Assembly (NCBI RefSeq): GCF_900207575.1
Contig: NZ_OAOQ01000011.1
Coordinates: forward strand, 53,192 to 117,191
Reading direction: 5' to 3'
Origin: Cereibacter ovatus
GTDB taxonomy: Bacteria > Pseudomonadota > Alphaproteobacteria > Rhodobacterales > Rhodobacteraceae
DNA: 64,000 nt
Of the stretch, positions 1-7,964 are shown one piece after another. The notes under the pieces are model-generated. The model did not search any database. It saw nothing but the letters and a program-made list of their open reading frames with translations, and was not told the DNA's origin. Each line of letters opens with the position of its first letter. The stretch's first letter is position 1. Both the position numbers and the translations under genes were made by a program.

Positions 1-2
1 TG

Positions 3-701
3 GTGGGCGCGCTTGATATCGAGCGCGCCCTCACCCGCGGCGAAAAGGCCTTTGAACCCGGCCTGCTTGCCCGCGCCAACCGCGGCTATCTTTACATCGA
101 CGAAGTCAACCTTCTCGAAGACCATATCGTGGACCTGCTGCTTGACGTGGCGCAGTCCGGCGAAAACGTGGTCGAACGCGAGGGCCTGTCGATCCGCCAC
201 CCGGCCCGCTTCGTGCTGGTCGGCTCGGGCAACCCCGAGGAAGGCGAGTTGCGTCCGCAGCTTCTGGACCGCTTCGGCCTGTCGGTCGAGGTTCGCAGCC
301 CGCGCGACGTGGAAACCCGGGTCGAGGTCATCACCCGCCGCGATGCCTATGACGCCGACCATGCGAATTTCATGGACAAATGGGGCGCCGAGGACATGCA
401 GCTTCGCGGCCGCATCCTTGGGGCGCGTGCCGCGCTGTCGGGCCTCAAGACCCCGAACACGGTTCTGCACGATTGCGCCTCGCTGTGCATCGCGCTGGGA
501 TCGGACGGTCTGCGCGGCGAACTGACGCTGCTGCGCGCGGCCCGCGCGCAAGCCGCCTTCGACGGCAAGGACGCGGTCACCCGCGAGGATCTGCGCGCAG
601 TCGCCACCATGGCGCTGTCGCACCGCCTGCGGCGCGATCCGCTGGATGAAGCAGGGTCGACCTCTCGGGTCGAGCGTTGCGTGGCGGAGGTTCTGCCCTG
701 A
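3..701 (+). CDS. bchI: Mg-chelatase ATPase subunit I (BchI), 5' truncated by window edge
   Basis: BchI is the AAA+ motor that, with BchD, drives Mg2+ insertion into protoporphyrin IX by BchH in the cytoplasm. About 232 C-terminal residues are visible; a complete BchI has roughly 330-350, so the P-loop lies outside the window. Seen here are the Walker B segment LYIDEVNLL, the sensor-like stretch GSGNPEEGELRP, the arginine-finger region LLDRFG and a C-terminal helical lid ending in VAEVLP. The apparent first codon is internal, not a start. Its stop codon overlaps the likely start of bchD, so the two are translationally coupled. Confidence 0.96.
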   Translation: MGALDIERALTRGEKAFEPGLLARANRGYLYIDEVNLLEDHIVDLLLDVAQSGENVVEREGLSIRHPARFVLVGSGNPEEGELRPQLLDRFGLSVEVRSPRDVETRVEVITRRDAYDADHANFMDKWGAEDMQLRGRILGARAALSGLKTPNTVLHDCASLCIALGSDGLRGELTLLRAARAQAAFDGKDAVTREDLRAVATMALSHRLRRDPLDEAGSTSRVERCVAEVLP

Positions 702-2395
702 CACAAGCTGTCACCCCCGAGCCGCTGACACCCTGGGAACGGGTCGAGGCGGCTCTGACGCTTCTTGCAATCGATCCCGCGGGCCTCAAGGGCCTGTGGC
801 TTCGGGCGCGGGCCAGCGGCCTGCGCGACCGGATCACGGCGGCGCTGTCGGCGCTGCCGCTGCCGGTGCGGCGCATCCATCCGACCATCGGCGACGATGC
901 GTTGTTCGGCGGGCTGGATCTGGCCGCCACGCTGTCATCGGGCAGCCCGGTGATTCAGCGCGGTATTCTGGATGCGCCCTCGGCGCTGGTGCTGGCGATG
1001 GCCGAACGCAGCCCCGCGGGCCTTGCCGCCCGGCTGGGCACGGCCCTAGATCAGCCGCGGCACTGCCTGATCGCGCTGGATGAAGGCGCCGAAAAGGACG
1101 AACTGCTGCCCTTGGGCCTTGTCGACCGGCTGGGGCTGTTTCTGGACATCGACGGCCTGCAATGGAGCGAAACCCGCGACATCGCACTGGACCCCGACCG
1201 ACTTGCCGCCGCCCGCACCCGTCTGGCGCAGGTGGTGACACCCGCGCGGGCCGGTGAAACGCTGGCCCGTGTCGCCGCACAACTGGGCATCGCCAGCCTT
1301 CGCGCGCCGACGCTGGCCCTTGCCGCCGCCCGCGCGCAAGCCGCGTGGGAAGGCCACGATTCGGTGACCGACGATGACCTGCGCCGCGCCGCGGATCTGG
1401 TCTTTGCCCATCGCGCGCTGCCCGCAACCGAAGAAGCGCCGCCGGAACCCGAACCGCCGGAAGACCAGCCCGACGATACCGACACCCCGCCGCCGCCCGA
1501 ACAGCAGCAAGGCGAGGAAATGTTCCCCGAAGAAATGCTGGTCGAGGCCGTGCGCGCCGCCCTGCCCTCGGACCTGCTGGAACAGCTTGCCGCCGGCCGC
1601 GCCGCGCGGATGGCACGGGGGGCCACCGGCACCGGCTCTGCGAAATCGGGCAACCGCCGCGGCCGTCCCCTGCCCTCGCGGCAGGGCCGTCTGGGCACCG
1701 GCGCGCGGATCGATCTTGTCGGCACCCTGCGGGCCGCCGCGCCGTGGCAACCGCTGCGCCGGCGCCAGCAGCAGACCGACGCGGTCCTTCTGGTCCGACC
1801 GTCCGACATCCGCATCAAACGGTTCCGCGAGACCTCGGACCGGGTGCTGATCTTTGCCGTCGACGCCTCGGGGTCTTCGGCGATGGCGCGTCTGTCCGAA
1901 GCCAAGGGCGCGATCGAACTGTTGCTGGCTCAGGCCTATGCCCGGCGCGATCACGTCTCGCTTCTGGCCTTCCGCGGTCGCGATGCCGAACTGATCCTGC
2001 CGCCGACGCGCAGTCTGGTGCAGACCAAACGGCGGCTTGCCGGCCTGCCGGGCGGCGGTGGCACGCCACTGGCGCATGGGCTTCGGCTGGCGCTGGCGGT
2101 GGGCATTCAGGCCCGTGCCCGGGGGATGACGCCGACCGTGGCACTTCTGACCGACGGGCGCGGCAACATCGCGCTGGATGGCAGCGCCAACCGCGCGCAG
2201 GCGGAAGAGGACGCGCTGAAGCTGGCAACCTCGCTGCGGGCCTCGGGTCTGCCGGCGCTGGTGATCGATACCGCGAACCGGCCACAGCCGTCGCTGGCGA
2301 ACCTCGCCCGGGCGCTGGATGCGCCCTATATCGCGCTGCCGCGGGCGGATGCGCACCGGCTGTCGTCGGTGCTGGGCGCGGCGATGGGGGACTGA
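677..2395 (+). CDS. bchD: Mg-chelatase subunit D (BchD)
   Basis: BchD is the platform subunit that couples the BchI AAA+ ring to BchH. The 572-residue frame shows the family layout: an inactive AAA+ domain (about residues 10-240), an acidic and proline-rich linker (about 245-280, many E, P, D and Q), and a C-terminal VWA/integrin-I domain with a MIDAS-type DASGSSA and a later TDGRGN. There is no ATG or GTG start near the family N-terminus. The longest frame opens with TTG at 677, but GGAGG at 686-690 sits seven bases before a CTG at 698 that overlaps the bchI stop, so the true start may be CTG 698. bchO follows after three bases. Confidence 0.95.
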   Translation: MRGGGSALTQAVTPEPLTPWERVEAALTLLAIDPAGLKGLWLRARASGLRDRITAALSALPLPVRRIHPTIGDDALFGGLDLAATLSSGSPVIQRGILDAPSALVLAMAERSPAGLAARLGTALDQPRHCLIALDEGAEKDELLPLGLVDRLGLFLDIDGLQWSETRDIALDPDRLAAARTRLAQVVTPARAGETLARVAAQLGIASLRAPTLALAAARAQAAWEGHDSVTDDDLRRAADLVFAHRALPATEEAPPEPEPPEDQPDDTDTPPPPEQQQGEEMFPEEMLVEAVRAALPSDLLEQLAAGRAARMARGATGTGSAKSGNRRGRPLPSRQGRLGTGARIDLVGTLRAAAPWQPLRRRQQQTDAVLLVRPSDIRIKRFRETSDRVLIFAVDASGSSAMARLSEAKGAIELLLAQAYARRDHVSLLAFRGRDAELILPPTRSLVQTKRRLAGLPGGGGTPLAHGLRLALAVGIQARARGMTPTVALLTDGRGNIALDGSANRAQAEEDALKLATSLRASGLPALVIDTANRPQPSLANLARALDAPYIALPRADAHRLSSVLGAAMGD

Positions 2396-2398
2396 TCC

Positions 2399-3271
2399 AT
2401 GGACCTCGACCGGATGCCACCAGACTGGCCCGGCCGAGGCTTCATGCGCCGCATCGACTGTGCGCCGCATCAATGGTGCGTGCTGGATCAGGGCGAGGGC
2501 CCCACACTTCTGCTGCTGCATGGCGCAGGCGGATCGACCCATTCATGGCGAAATCTTGTGCCGCTGCTGACGCCGCACTACAGGGTCGTGGCGCCTGACC
2601 TGCCGGGTCAGGGCTTCACCAAGGCGGGCAGCCGCCGCTTTTCGCTGGAAGCGATGGCCGGCGACATGGCGGCCCTGTGTCAGGCCGAAGGCTGGCGCCC
2701 GGTGGCGATCATCGGCCACTCCGCCGGTGCCGCCCTTGCACTAAGGCTGTCCGAGATTTTACTCACCCCGCCCCGTGCGGTGGTGGGCGTGAATGCAGCA
2801 CTTGGCAATTTCGAGGGCACGGCCGGCTGGCTGTTCCCACTGATTGCCAAGATGCTGGCGCTGAACCCGTTCATTCCGCCAATGGCGGCACGGCTGTTCG
2901 GGGTCGAGGATCGGGTGCGGCGGCTGATCGGCTCGACCGGGTCGGATCTGGACGAGGCCGGCCTGCGGCAATATCTGACCCTGATCAGCGATCATGTCCA
3001 TGTCGATGGCACGCTGGCGATGATGGCGCAATGGCGGCTGGATGCGCTGCAACGTCGCCTGCCGGCGATCGACCTGCCGGCGCTGCTGATCGCGGGTGCG
3101 AAGGACGGCACCGTGCCCGCCCGCATTTCGCGCGAGGCGGCCGCTCGGATGCCACTCGGAGAGTATGTCGAACTGCCCCGCCTTGGCCATCTGGCGCATG
3201 AGGAAAATGCGGCAGCGGTGACGGCAATCCTGCTGCCGTGGCTGGAAAAGCACGTTACTTCTGAGACTTAA
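2399..3271 (+). CDS. bchO: BchO, alpha/beta hydrolase of the Mg-chelatase operon
   Basis: A 290-residue alpha/beta-hydrolase-fold protein of the BchO family, always found next to bchID and regarded as a putative Mg-chelatase accessory protein; its biochemical role is not established. Visible landmarks are the oxyanion-hole region LLLHGAGGSTHSW (about 37-50), the nucleophile elbow GHSAGA (Ser about 110), a late Asp in GAKDGTVP and a catalytic-type His in LGHLAHEEN. It starts three bases after bchD with a G-rich ribosome site before the ATG, and is the last gene of the bchI-D-O unit. Confidence 0.92.
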   Translation: MDLDRMPPDWPGRGFMRRIDCAPHQWCVLDQGEGPTLLLLHGAGGSTHSWRNLVPLLTPHYRVVAPDLPGQGFTKAGSRRFSLEAMAGDMAALCQAEGWRPVAIIGHSAGAALALRLSEILLTPPRAVVGVNAALGNFEGTAGWLFPLIAKMLALNPFIPPMAARLFGVEDRVRRLIGSTGSDLDEAGLRQYLTLISDHVHVDGTLAMMAQWRLDALQRRLPAIDLPALLIAGAKDGTVPARISREAAARMPLGEYVELPRLGHLAHEENAAAVTAILLPWLEKHVTSET

Positions 3272-3300
3272 GCACGCGTTCATTCACGAAGCGCGAAATA

Positions 3301-3335
3301 CAAAGGGCGGCTTCCTGATCGGAAGCCGCCCTTTG
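3301..3335. terminator. Bidirectional intrinsic terminator between bchO and idi
   Basis: A perfect 15-bp inverted repeat (3301-3315 with 3321-3335, loop TGATC) starts with CAAAG and ends with CTTTG, giving a short T-run in either direction. It lies between the convergent genes bchO (plus) and idi (minus) and can stop transcription from both. Confidence 0.88.
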
Positions 3336-3352
3336 CGTATCGGCTGCGGGCC

Positions 3353-3886
3353 TTATTGAACCACGCGCATCTTGCCAAAGATCCGCTCCATATGGTCGGC
3401 CAGATAGATCCGAAGCCAAGGGGTGAACCGCTCGGGGTGGTCCTGCACCTCGCGCGACAGATCGTTCAGATCGATCCAGCGGGTCTCCCAGACTTCTTCC
3501 GGGTCGGGCGAAACCGGCAGATCCTGCGGCGCCTCGGCCACGAAGATGTCGACCACCTCGTGCTCGATCAAGCCGCCGCCAACATCGGCGCGGTATTCAA
3601 CCTGATCGGCGAACACCGTGACCAGCCCGGTGATCCCCAGTTCTTCGCGCAGGCGACGGACGGCACAATCGGCCGCCTCTTCGCCCCAGCGCGGATGGGT
3701 GCAGCAGGTGTTCGCCCACAGACCCGGCGTGTGATATTTGCCGGCGGCCCGGCGCTGGATCAGCACCGAATCCCCGGCCATGACGAACACGGAAATCGCC
3801 TTGTGGCGAAGTCCGCGCTGATGCGCCTCAAGTTTTTCGACCGGCATCAGGCGACCATCGACCCAGGCGGGAACCATCTCGCTCAT
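3353..3886 (-). CDS. idi: Isopentenyl-diphosphate delta-isomerase, type I (Idi)
   Basis: Interconverts IPP and DMAPP, supplying prenyl precursors for carotenoids and the phytyl tail of bacteriochlorophyll. The 177-residue protein is a Nudix-fold type I isomerase: HKAISVFV near residue 28, the active-site cysteine in NTCCTHPRWGEE (about 58-70), and REELGI as the Nudix-like Glu helix. It is the last gene of the minus-strand run from bchG and begins four bases after the bchP stop, consistent with co-transcription. It matches the small isomerase gene known at this place in Rhodobacter clusters. Confidence 0.95.
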   Translation of the reverse strand: MSEMVPAWVDGRLMPVEKLEAHQRGLRHKAISVFVMAGDSVLIQRRAAGKYHTPGLWANTCCTHPRWGEEAADCAVRRLREELGITGLVTVFADQVEYRADVGGGLIEHEVVDIFVAEAPQDLPVSPDPEEVWETRWIDLNDLSREVQDHPERFTPWLRIYLADHMERIFGKMRVVQ

Positions 3887-3890
3887 GCCG

Positions 3891-5075
3891 TCAGGTCCAT
3901 TGCGGCGACACCAGCCGCGACAGGTGCATCACGTTCTTGAAGCCGATCTTGATATGGGCCCAAGGCTGTTTGCTGGTCAGCTTCTTGTTCATGTAGGACT
4001 CGAACGTCAGACGCTGGACGTCGGTATCGTGGCACAGGCTGACAAAGCGTTCACGGCGTTCATCGTCACGATAATAGGCATCCTGCATCGAACGCAGAAC
4101 CTTGAACACGGTCTTGTGGTCGGCCATGAACATCTTGCGCGCCAGTTGCAGGTCGCTGGCGCGGCCCGACTTCAGGCAGGCAAGGCAGGCCTTGGCCGCC
4201 ACCTGCCCGCCGACGAAGGCGTAATAGATCCCCTCGCCCGAGGACGGCGCCACGACGCCCGCGGCGTCGCCCGCCAGCACCACATCCTTGCCGTTGTCCC
4301 ATTTATCAAGCGGTTGCAACGGGATCGGCGCGCCTTCCTTGCGGATGGTCTCGCAGTTTTCAAGCCCGCCCTGCTTGCGCAGCAGCGCCGTCGCAGCTTT
4401 CAGGTCAAAGCCATGGATGCCGGTTCCCATGCCGACCGAGGCCGTCCCGCCGTGCGGGAAGATCCAGCCGTAGAAATCGGGGCTGACGCGGCCATCATAG
4501 ATCACGTCGCAGCGGGTGGGATCGTAGTCGATGGCGGGATCGGTCGGCGGCTTGATGATCTCGTGATAGGCGATGACCATCGGGATCTTGTCGCCACCGG
4601 GCACCTCGGCGCGGGCCACATCCGACTTGGCGCCATCGGCCCCGATCACCAGCTTGGTCTCGGACCGGCGTTCCTCGCCCGACTGCTTGTCGCGCCAGAC
4701 CACGAAGGTGTGGAAGCTGTCGCGCTCGATCCGCAGGAAGGTGCCGGTGAGGCGTTCGGCGCCCGACTTGGCCGCGCGGCGGCGCAGCCATTCGTCGAAA
4801 TGCTCGCGGTCGACCATGCCGACAAAGCCGCCCTCGATCGGGATATCGACCTTGCGGCCGGTGGGCGAGATCATGCGCGCGGTCTTGATCCGCGCCACGA
4901 TCTGGCTGTCGGGAATGTCGAAATCGGCAATCAGCCGCGGCGGGATCGCGCCGCCGCAGGGTTTGATGCGGCCCTCACGGTCCAGAAGCGCCACGCGCTT
5001 GCCGGCCCGTGCCAGCTCATCGGCCGCCGTGGCGCCCGACGGGCCGCCACCCACAACGAAAACATCATAGGCCAT
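3891..5075 (-). CDS. bchP: Geranylgeranyl reductase (BchP)
   Basis: Flavoprotein that reduces three double bonds of the geranylgeranyl tail to phytyl in bacteriochlorophyll a. The 394-residue protein opens with the FAD-binding Rossmann motif VVGGGPSGATAA, followed by LLDREGRIKPCGGAIPPRL; later come VIGADGAKS and the second FAD motif VVLAGDAAGVVAP. The open frame runs upstream to 5492, but the ATG at 5075 fits the family N-terminus and follows the carrier gene stop by two bases. It lies in the bchG-carrier-bchP-idi unit. Confidence 0.95.
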   Translation of the reverse strand: MAYDVFVVGGGPSGATAADELARAGKRVALLDREGRIKPCGGAIPPRLIADFDIPDSQIVARIKTARMISPTGRKVDIPIEGGFVGMVDREHFDEWLRRRAAKSGAERLTGTFLRIERDSFHTFVVWRDKQSGEERRSETKLVIGADGAKSDVARAEVPGGDKIPMVIAYHEIIKPPTDPAIDYDPTRCDVIYDGRVSPDFYGWIFPHGGTASVGMGTGIHGFDLKAATALLRKQGGLENCETIRKEGAPIPLQPLDKWDNGKDVVLAGDAAGVVAPSSGEGIYYAFVGGQVAAKACLACLKSGRASDLQLARKMFMADHKTVFKVLRSMQDAYYRDDERRERFVSLCHDTDVQRLTFESYMNKKLTSKQPWAHIKIGFKNVMHLSRLVSPQWT

Positions 5076-5077
5076 GA

Positions 5078-6361
5078 TCACTCTCCAGGCACAAGCCGGC
5101 CGGCGGGCATTCCGCGCCCACCTTCCAGGATACGAAGCGCCATCAGCGCAGAAACGACGAACAGAGCGGCCTCGACGATGAAGACAAGGCCGAAAGCGGT
5201 GGGAATGGAAGTCCAAAGGCGCAGAAGATCGGCCGCGCCCGCGCCGGCAAGGCCGCCGAAACCTGCGGCAACGGCCTGCGCCGCGCCCCACAGGCCCATG
5301 CGGGTTCCCTCGCGGGCGGTGCGGCCCTCGCTGGCAAGCTGCATCATCGACCCGATGGCGGCGACGGCGAACATGCCATTGAACAGGCCCATCATCACCA
5401 CGGCCGGCACGATCAGCGGCAGGTTCATCTGCCCCAGAAGCGCGATCGCCAGCAGCGCCAACGCCGAGCCAAGGCACCCCGTCACCACCCACGACCGAAG
5501 CGAGCCGATGCGCAGCGCGCTTTGCCCGATGCCCACGGCCAGCATGCCGACGAAGACGCCGCCGTTCTGCGCCCCCGAAAGCGAGGTGGTCTGCCCCGGC
5601 GTCAGGCCGAAGACGAAGCCGGCATAGGGTTCAAGGATCAGTTCCTGCATGAAATAGGCGGTCATCGACAGGAAGACGAAGAAGGTGAAGATCCGCGCCC
5701 GCGGCTCGGCCCAGATCTCACGCAGGCCCTGCATCAGGGGCGCGGCGTCGGGTTCGGGCTCGGCCGTCAGGCCGCGTTCGACCCCCCAGGTCGCCAGAAC
5801 GGTCAGGATCACGCTGCCGATGCAGACGGTGGCCACGATTTCCAGCAGCAACTCCGGCGAATAGGGTTCCAGCAGCGCACCCACGGTTCCGGCGGTGGCG
5901 GCAATGCCGAAGATCATCATCAGCCAGGTGATGGTGGCGGCCGCGGCGCGACGGTCGGGCCGGGTGCAGGTCGCCATCAGCGCCAGAAGCGAGGTTCCCC
6001 CCGCCCCGGCGCCAAGGCCGATCAGCAGATAGGCCACGAAGGACAGCATCAGACCGGGCCAGAAGGCATGGCCCATCATCACCACCCCGGCCGAGGCCGA
6101 GAAGGCGCCGATCGCCAGCACCGTGATGCCGCCAACGATCCAGCGCGTGCGGTTGCCCGACGTGTCCGAGCGATAGCCCCAGGACGGCCGGGTGATCTGC
6201 ACCGCATAATGCAGCGCGACCAGAACACCCGCCAGCACCGCGGGAAGGGCCAGTTCAACCACCATCAGCCGGTTCAGCGTCGAGGTGGTCAGCACCACCA
6301 TTCCGCCAAGGCTCATCTGCACAAGACCCAGCCGGAAGATGCCGATCCAGCCCAGGGTCAC
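5078..6361 (-). CDS. PucC/BCH1-family MFS protein (ORF428 type) between bchG and bchP
   Basis: A 427-residue, about 12-helix major-facilitator protein of the PucC/LhaA family. The family motifs are visible: TSTLNRLMVVELALPA near the N-terminus, RPSWGYRSDTSG after helix 2, and EPYAGFVFGL in the second half. Relatives deliver bacteriochlorophyll to light-harvesting polypeptides or help LH assembly; the ORF428 member encoded with chlorophyll synthase is less well defined, and handing pigment over from BchG/BchP is an inference from position. Its start overlaps the bchG stop (ATGA). It is one of three paralogs in this window, with lhaA and pucC. Confidence 0.9.
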   Translation of the reverse strand: MTLGWIGIFRLGLVQMSLGGMVVLTTSTLNRLMVVELALPAVLAGVLVALHYAVQITRPSWGYRSDTSGNRTRWIVGGITVLAIGAFSASAGVVMMGHAFWPGLMLSFVAYLLIGLGAGAGGTSLLALMATCTRPDRRAAAATITWLMMIFGIAATAGTVGALLEPYSPELLLEIVATVCIGSVILTVLATWGVERGLTAEPEPDAAPLMQGLREIWAEPRARIFTFFVFLSMTAYFMQELILEPYAGFVFGLTPGQTTSLSGAQNGGVFVGMLAVGIGQSALRIGSLRSWVVTGCLGSALALLAIALLGQMNLPLIVPAVVMMGLFNGMFAVAAIGSMMQLASEGRTAREGTRMGLWGAAQAVAAGFGGLAGAGAADLLRLWTSIPTAFGLVFIVEAALFVVSALMALRILEGGRGMPAGRLVPGE

Positions 6362-7266
6362 GGCATGACCTCCAGCCCGCGGATCGCGAAGGCGGCAACC
6401 ATCATGCCCAGCACATACATCGTGACGCCGGTGCCGTTATACCACGGGCACTTGCCCGCCGGATCGCGCAGCAGAACCCGCATCGCGACCAGTTGCGCCA
6501 CCAGCAGCGCCCCGATTGCCGCCGCATGGATCGGCTTGCCCCAGATCACCAGCAACGAGATCACCAGCATCTGCGCCAGCGCCATCACCGTGCAGGCCAG
6601 CTTGGCCGCGACCTCGGGGCCGAGAACCACAGGCAGCGATCGCACACCATGCTGACGGTCGCCTTCCAGCGCCTTGAAATCGTTCAGCGTCATGATGCCG
6701 TGCGCGCCAAAGGCATAAAGCAGCGCGATCGACACGATGAAGAAGTTGGGCGCCCCCGCCGACAGCACGGCCGCGCCGGTGAACCAGGGCAGCCCTTCAT
6801 AGCACAGCGCGACAAGGCCCGGCCCCCACCATCCCGACCGCTTCAGGCGGATCGGTTCGATCGAGTAAGCCCAGGCCGCCAGCACGCCAAAGACAGTGGC
6901 GCCAAAGCCCCATGGGCCCAGCATCCAGCCCACCGCCAGCGAGGCGACCGACATGATGATGGCAATGTAAAGCCCCCAGCGGCCGGGAATGCGCCCCGAC
7001 GGGATCGGGCGGTGCGGCTCGTTCACCGCATCCACATGGCGGTCGCACCAGTTGTTCGCCGCCTGACTCATGCCGCAGACCAGCGGGCCGGCCAGGAACA
7101 TGCCCAGCAACACCAGTGGCCATTGCGCGCCCGGCCAGACCCCGACCGAGATCGTGCCGCAAAGATAGGCCCAGATCGGCGGGAACCATGTGATGGGCTG
7201 GATCAGCTCGAGCAGCGCGCTCGGCTGAGGATAAGAGCGGGGCTGTAAGGAGAGATTGACACTCAT
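6358..7266 (-). CDS. bchG: Bacteriochlorophyll synthase (BchG)
   Basis: Membrane prenyltransferase that esterifies bacteriochlorophyllide a with geranylgeranyl diphosphate. About 302 residues with seven to nine hydrophobic helices, UbiA superfamily. The diphosphate/Mg motif is clear in NNWCDRHVDAVNEPHRPIPSGR (about 85-106), with the second Asp-rich segment MTLNDFKALEGD. The frame can open at a GTG at 7275, but the ATG at 7266 has AGGTGA just upstream and is preferred. A PpsR palindrome covers that ribosome-site region. The gene leads the minus-strand bchG-carrier-bchP-idi block. Confidence 0.95.
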   Translation of the reverse strand: MSVNLSLQPRSYPQPSALLELIQPITWFPPIWAYLCGTISVGVWPGAQWPLVLLGMFLAGPLVCGMSQAANNWCDRHVDAVNEPHRPIPSGRIPGRWGLYIAIIMSVASLAVGWMLGPWGFGATVFGVLAAWAYSIEPIRLKRSGWWGPGLVALCYEGLPWFTGAAVLSAGAPNFFIVSIALLYAFGAHGIMTLNDFKALEGDRQHGVRSLPVVLGPEVAAKLACTVMALAQMLVISLLVIWGKPIHAAAIGALLVAQLVAMRVLLRDPAGKCPWYNGTGVTMYVLGMMVAAFAIRGLEVMP

Positions 7267-7269
7267 GTG

Positions 7270-7287
7270 TGTCACCTATGCATGACA
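7270..7287. promoter_or_regulatory. PpsR/CrtJ operator overlapping the bchG ribosome-binding region
   Basis: TGT-N12-ACA, the PpsR/CrtJ consensus, is present exactly (TGTCACCTATGCATGACA). It is only four to 21 bases before the bchG ATG. A second inverted repeat, TGACAC (7257-7262) with GTGTCA (7269-7274), overlaps it. This suggests aerobic repression of bchG, in addition to any read-through from bchJ. Confidence 0.6.
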
Positions 7288-7340
7288 GGAGGGAGTCGGG
7301 CAAGAAGATTGCCCGCGGCCCCCAGTGACAGGATTACGCA

Positions 7341-7958
7341 TCAGTTCCCCCTTGGCAGGAGCTCGAACCGGCAGGCGGAGGCGCCCATGGCGCAGCAGTC
7401 CGTCTCGCGCACGGCCACATCGGGCCAGACGAGACGCGAAAAAAGGCGCTCGAACACCGCCGCGTGCCAGTGGCACATCGGGATGTCCGAGCTTTCTCCG
7501 GCGACCACGGGGTTTCTCGCGATCTCGAATGACAGCGGGCGTTTCGAGACGATGCGGAAGTGGCCCGAGCCGGCGAAGGTCCAGGAATGCTTGGCGATGG
7601 CCGAGGCAAGCACGCGCGCGCCCAGAAAGGCGGGCAGCGCGCGGATCACCTTTTGCGCCAGCGCCGGGATGCGGTTGGCAAGGATATAGTCCCCCGTCGC
7701 CAACCCGGCCTCGCGCAAGAGGCGCGGGGCCTCTTGCGGATGGGTCTCGCGCACCCAGCGGTGCAGCGTCCGGACCTGCGTCTCGGGCAACATCCCCGAG
7801 TCGGGGCCCGGCCGGGGCACACCCGCCGCGGCAAGGGCGCGGTCGGCCGCGCCCGGACCGAAAGCTGCATCCAGCACCGGAATCAGCTGGAGGATCGCAT
7901 TGGGCCCGATCCGGTGAACCACCGGATCGGACTCGATGCGCTGGGAATGCGCGGTCAT
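7341..7958 (-). CDS. bchJ: BchJ, V4R-domain bacteriochlorophyll biosynthesis protein
   Basis: A 205-residue soluble protein of the BchJ family with a C-terminal V4R (vinyl-4-reductase-like) small-ligand domain. BchJ was once named an 8-vinyl reductase; later work points instead to an accessory role, perhaps tetrapyrrole binding or delivery. Visible are the start MTAHSQRIESDPVVHRIGPN, an IPMCHWH segment and the Cys-rich end ETDCCAMGASACRFELLP, typical of V4R zinc-binding ends. It begins six bases after the bchE stop, so bchE-bchJ form one unit. Confidence 0.9.
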   Translation of the reverse strand: MTAHSQRIESDPVVHRIGPNAILQLIPVLDAAFGPGAADRALAAAGVPRPGPDSGMLPETQVRTLHRWVRETHPQEAPRLLREAGLATGDYILANRIPALAQKVIRALPAFLGARVLASAIAKHSWTFAGSGHFRIVSKRPLSFEIARNPVVAGESSDIPMCHWHAAVFERLFSRLVWPDVAVRETDCCAMGASACRFELLPRGN

Positions 7959-7964
7959 CGGCGA

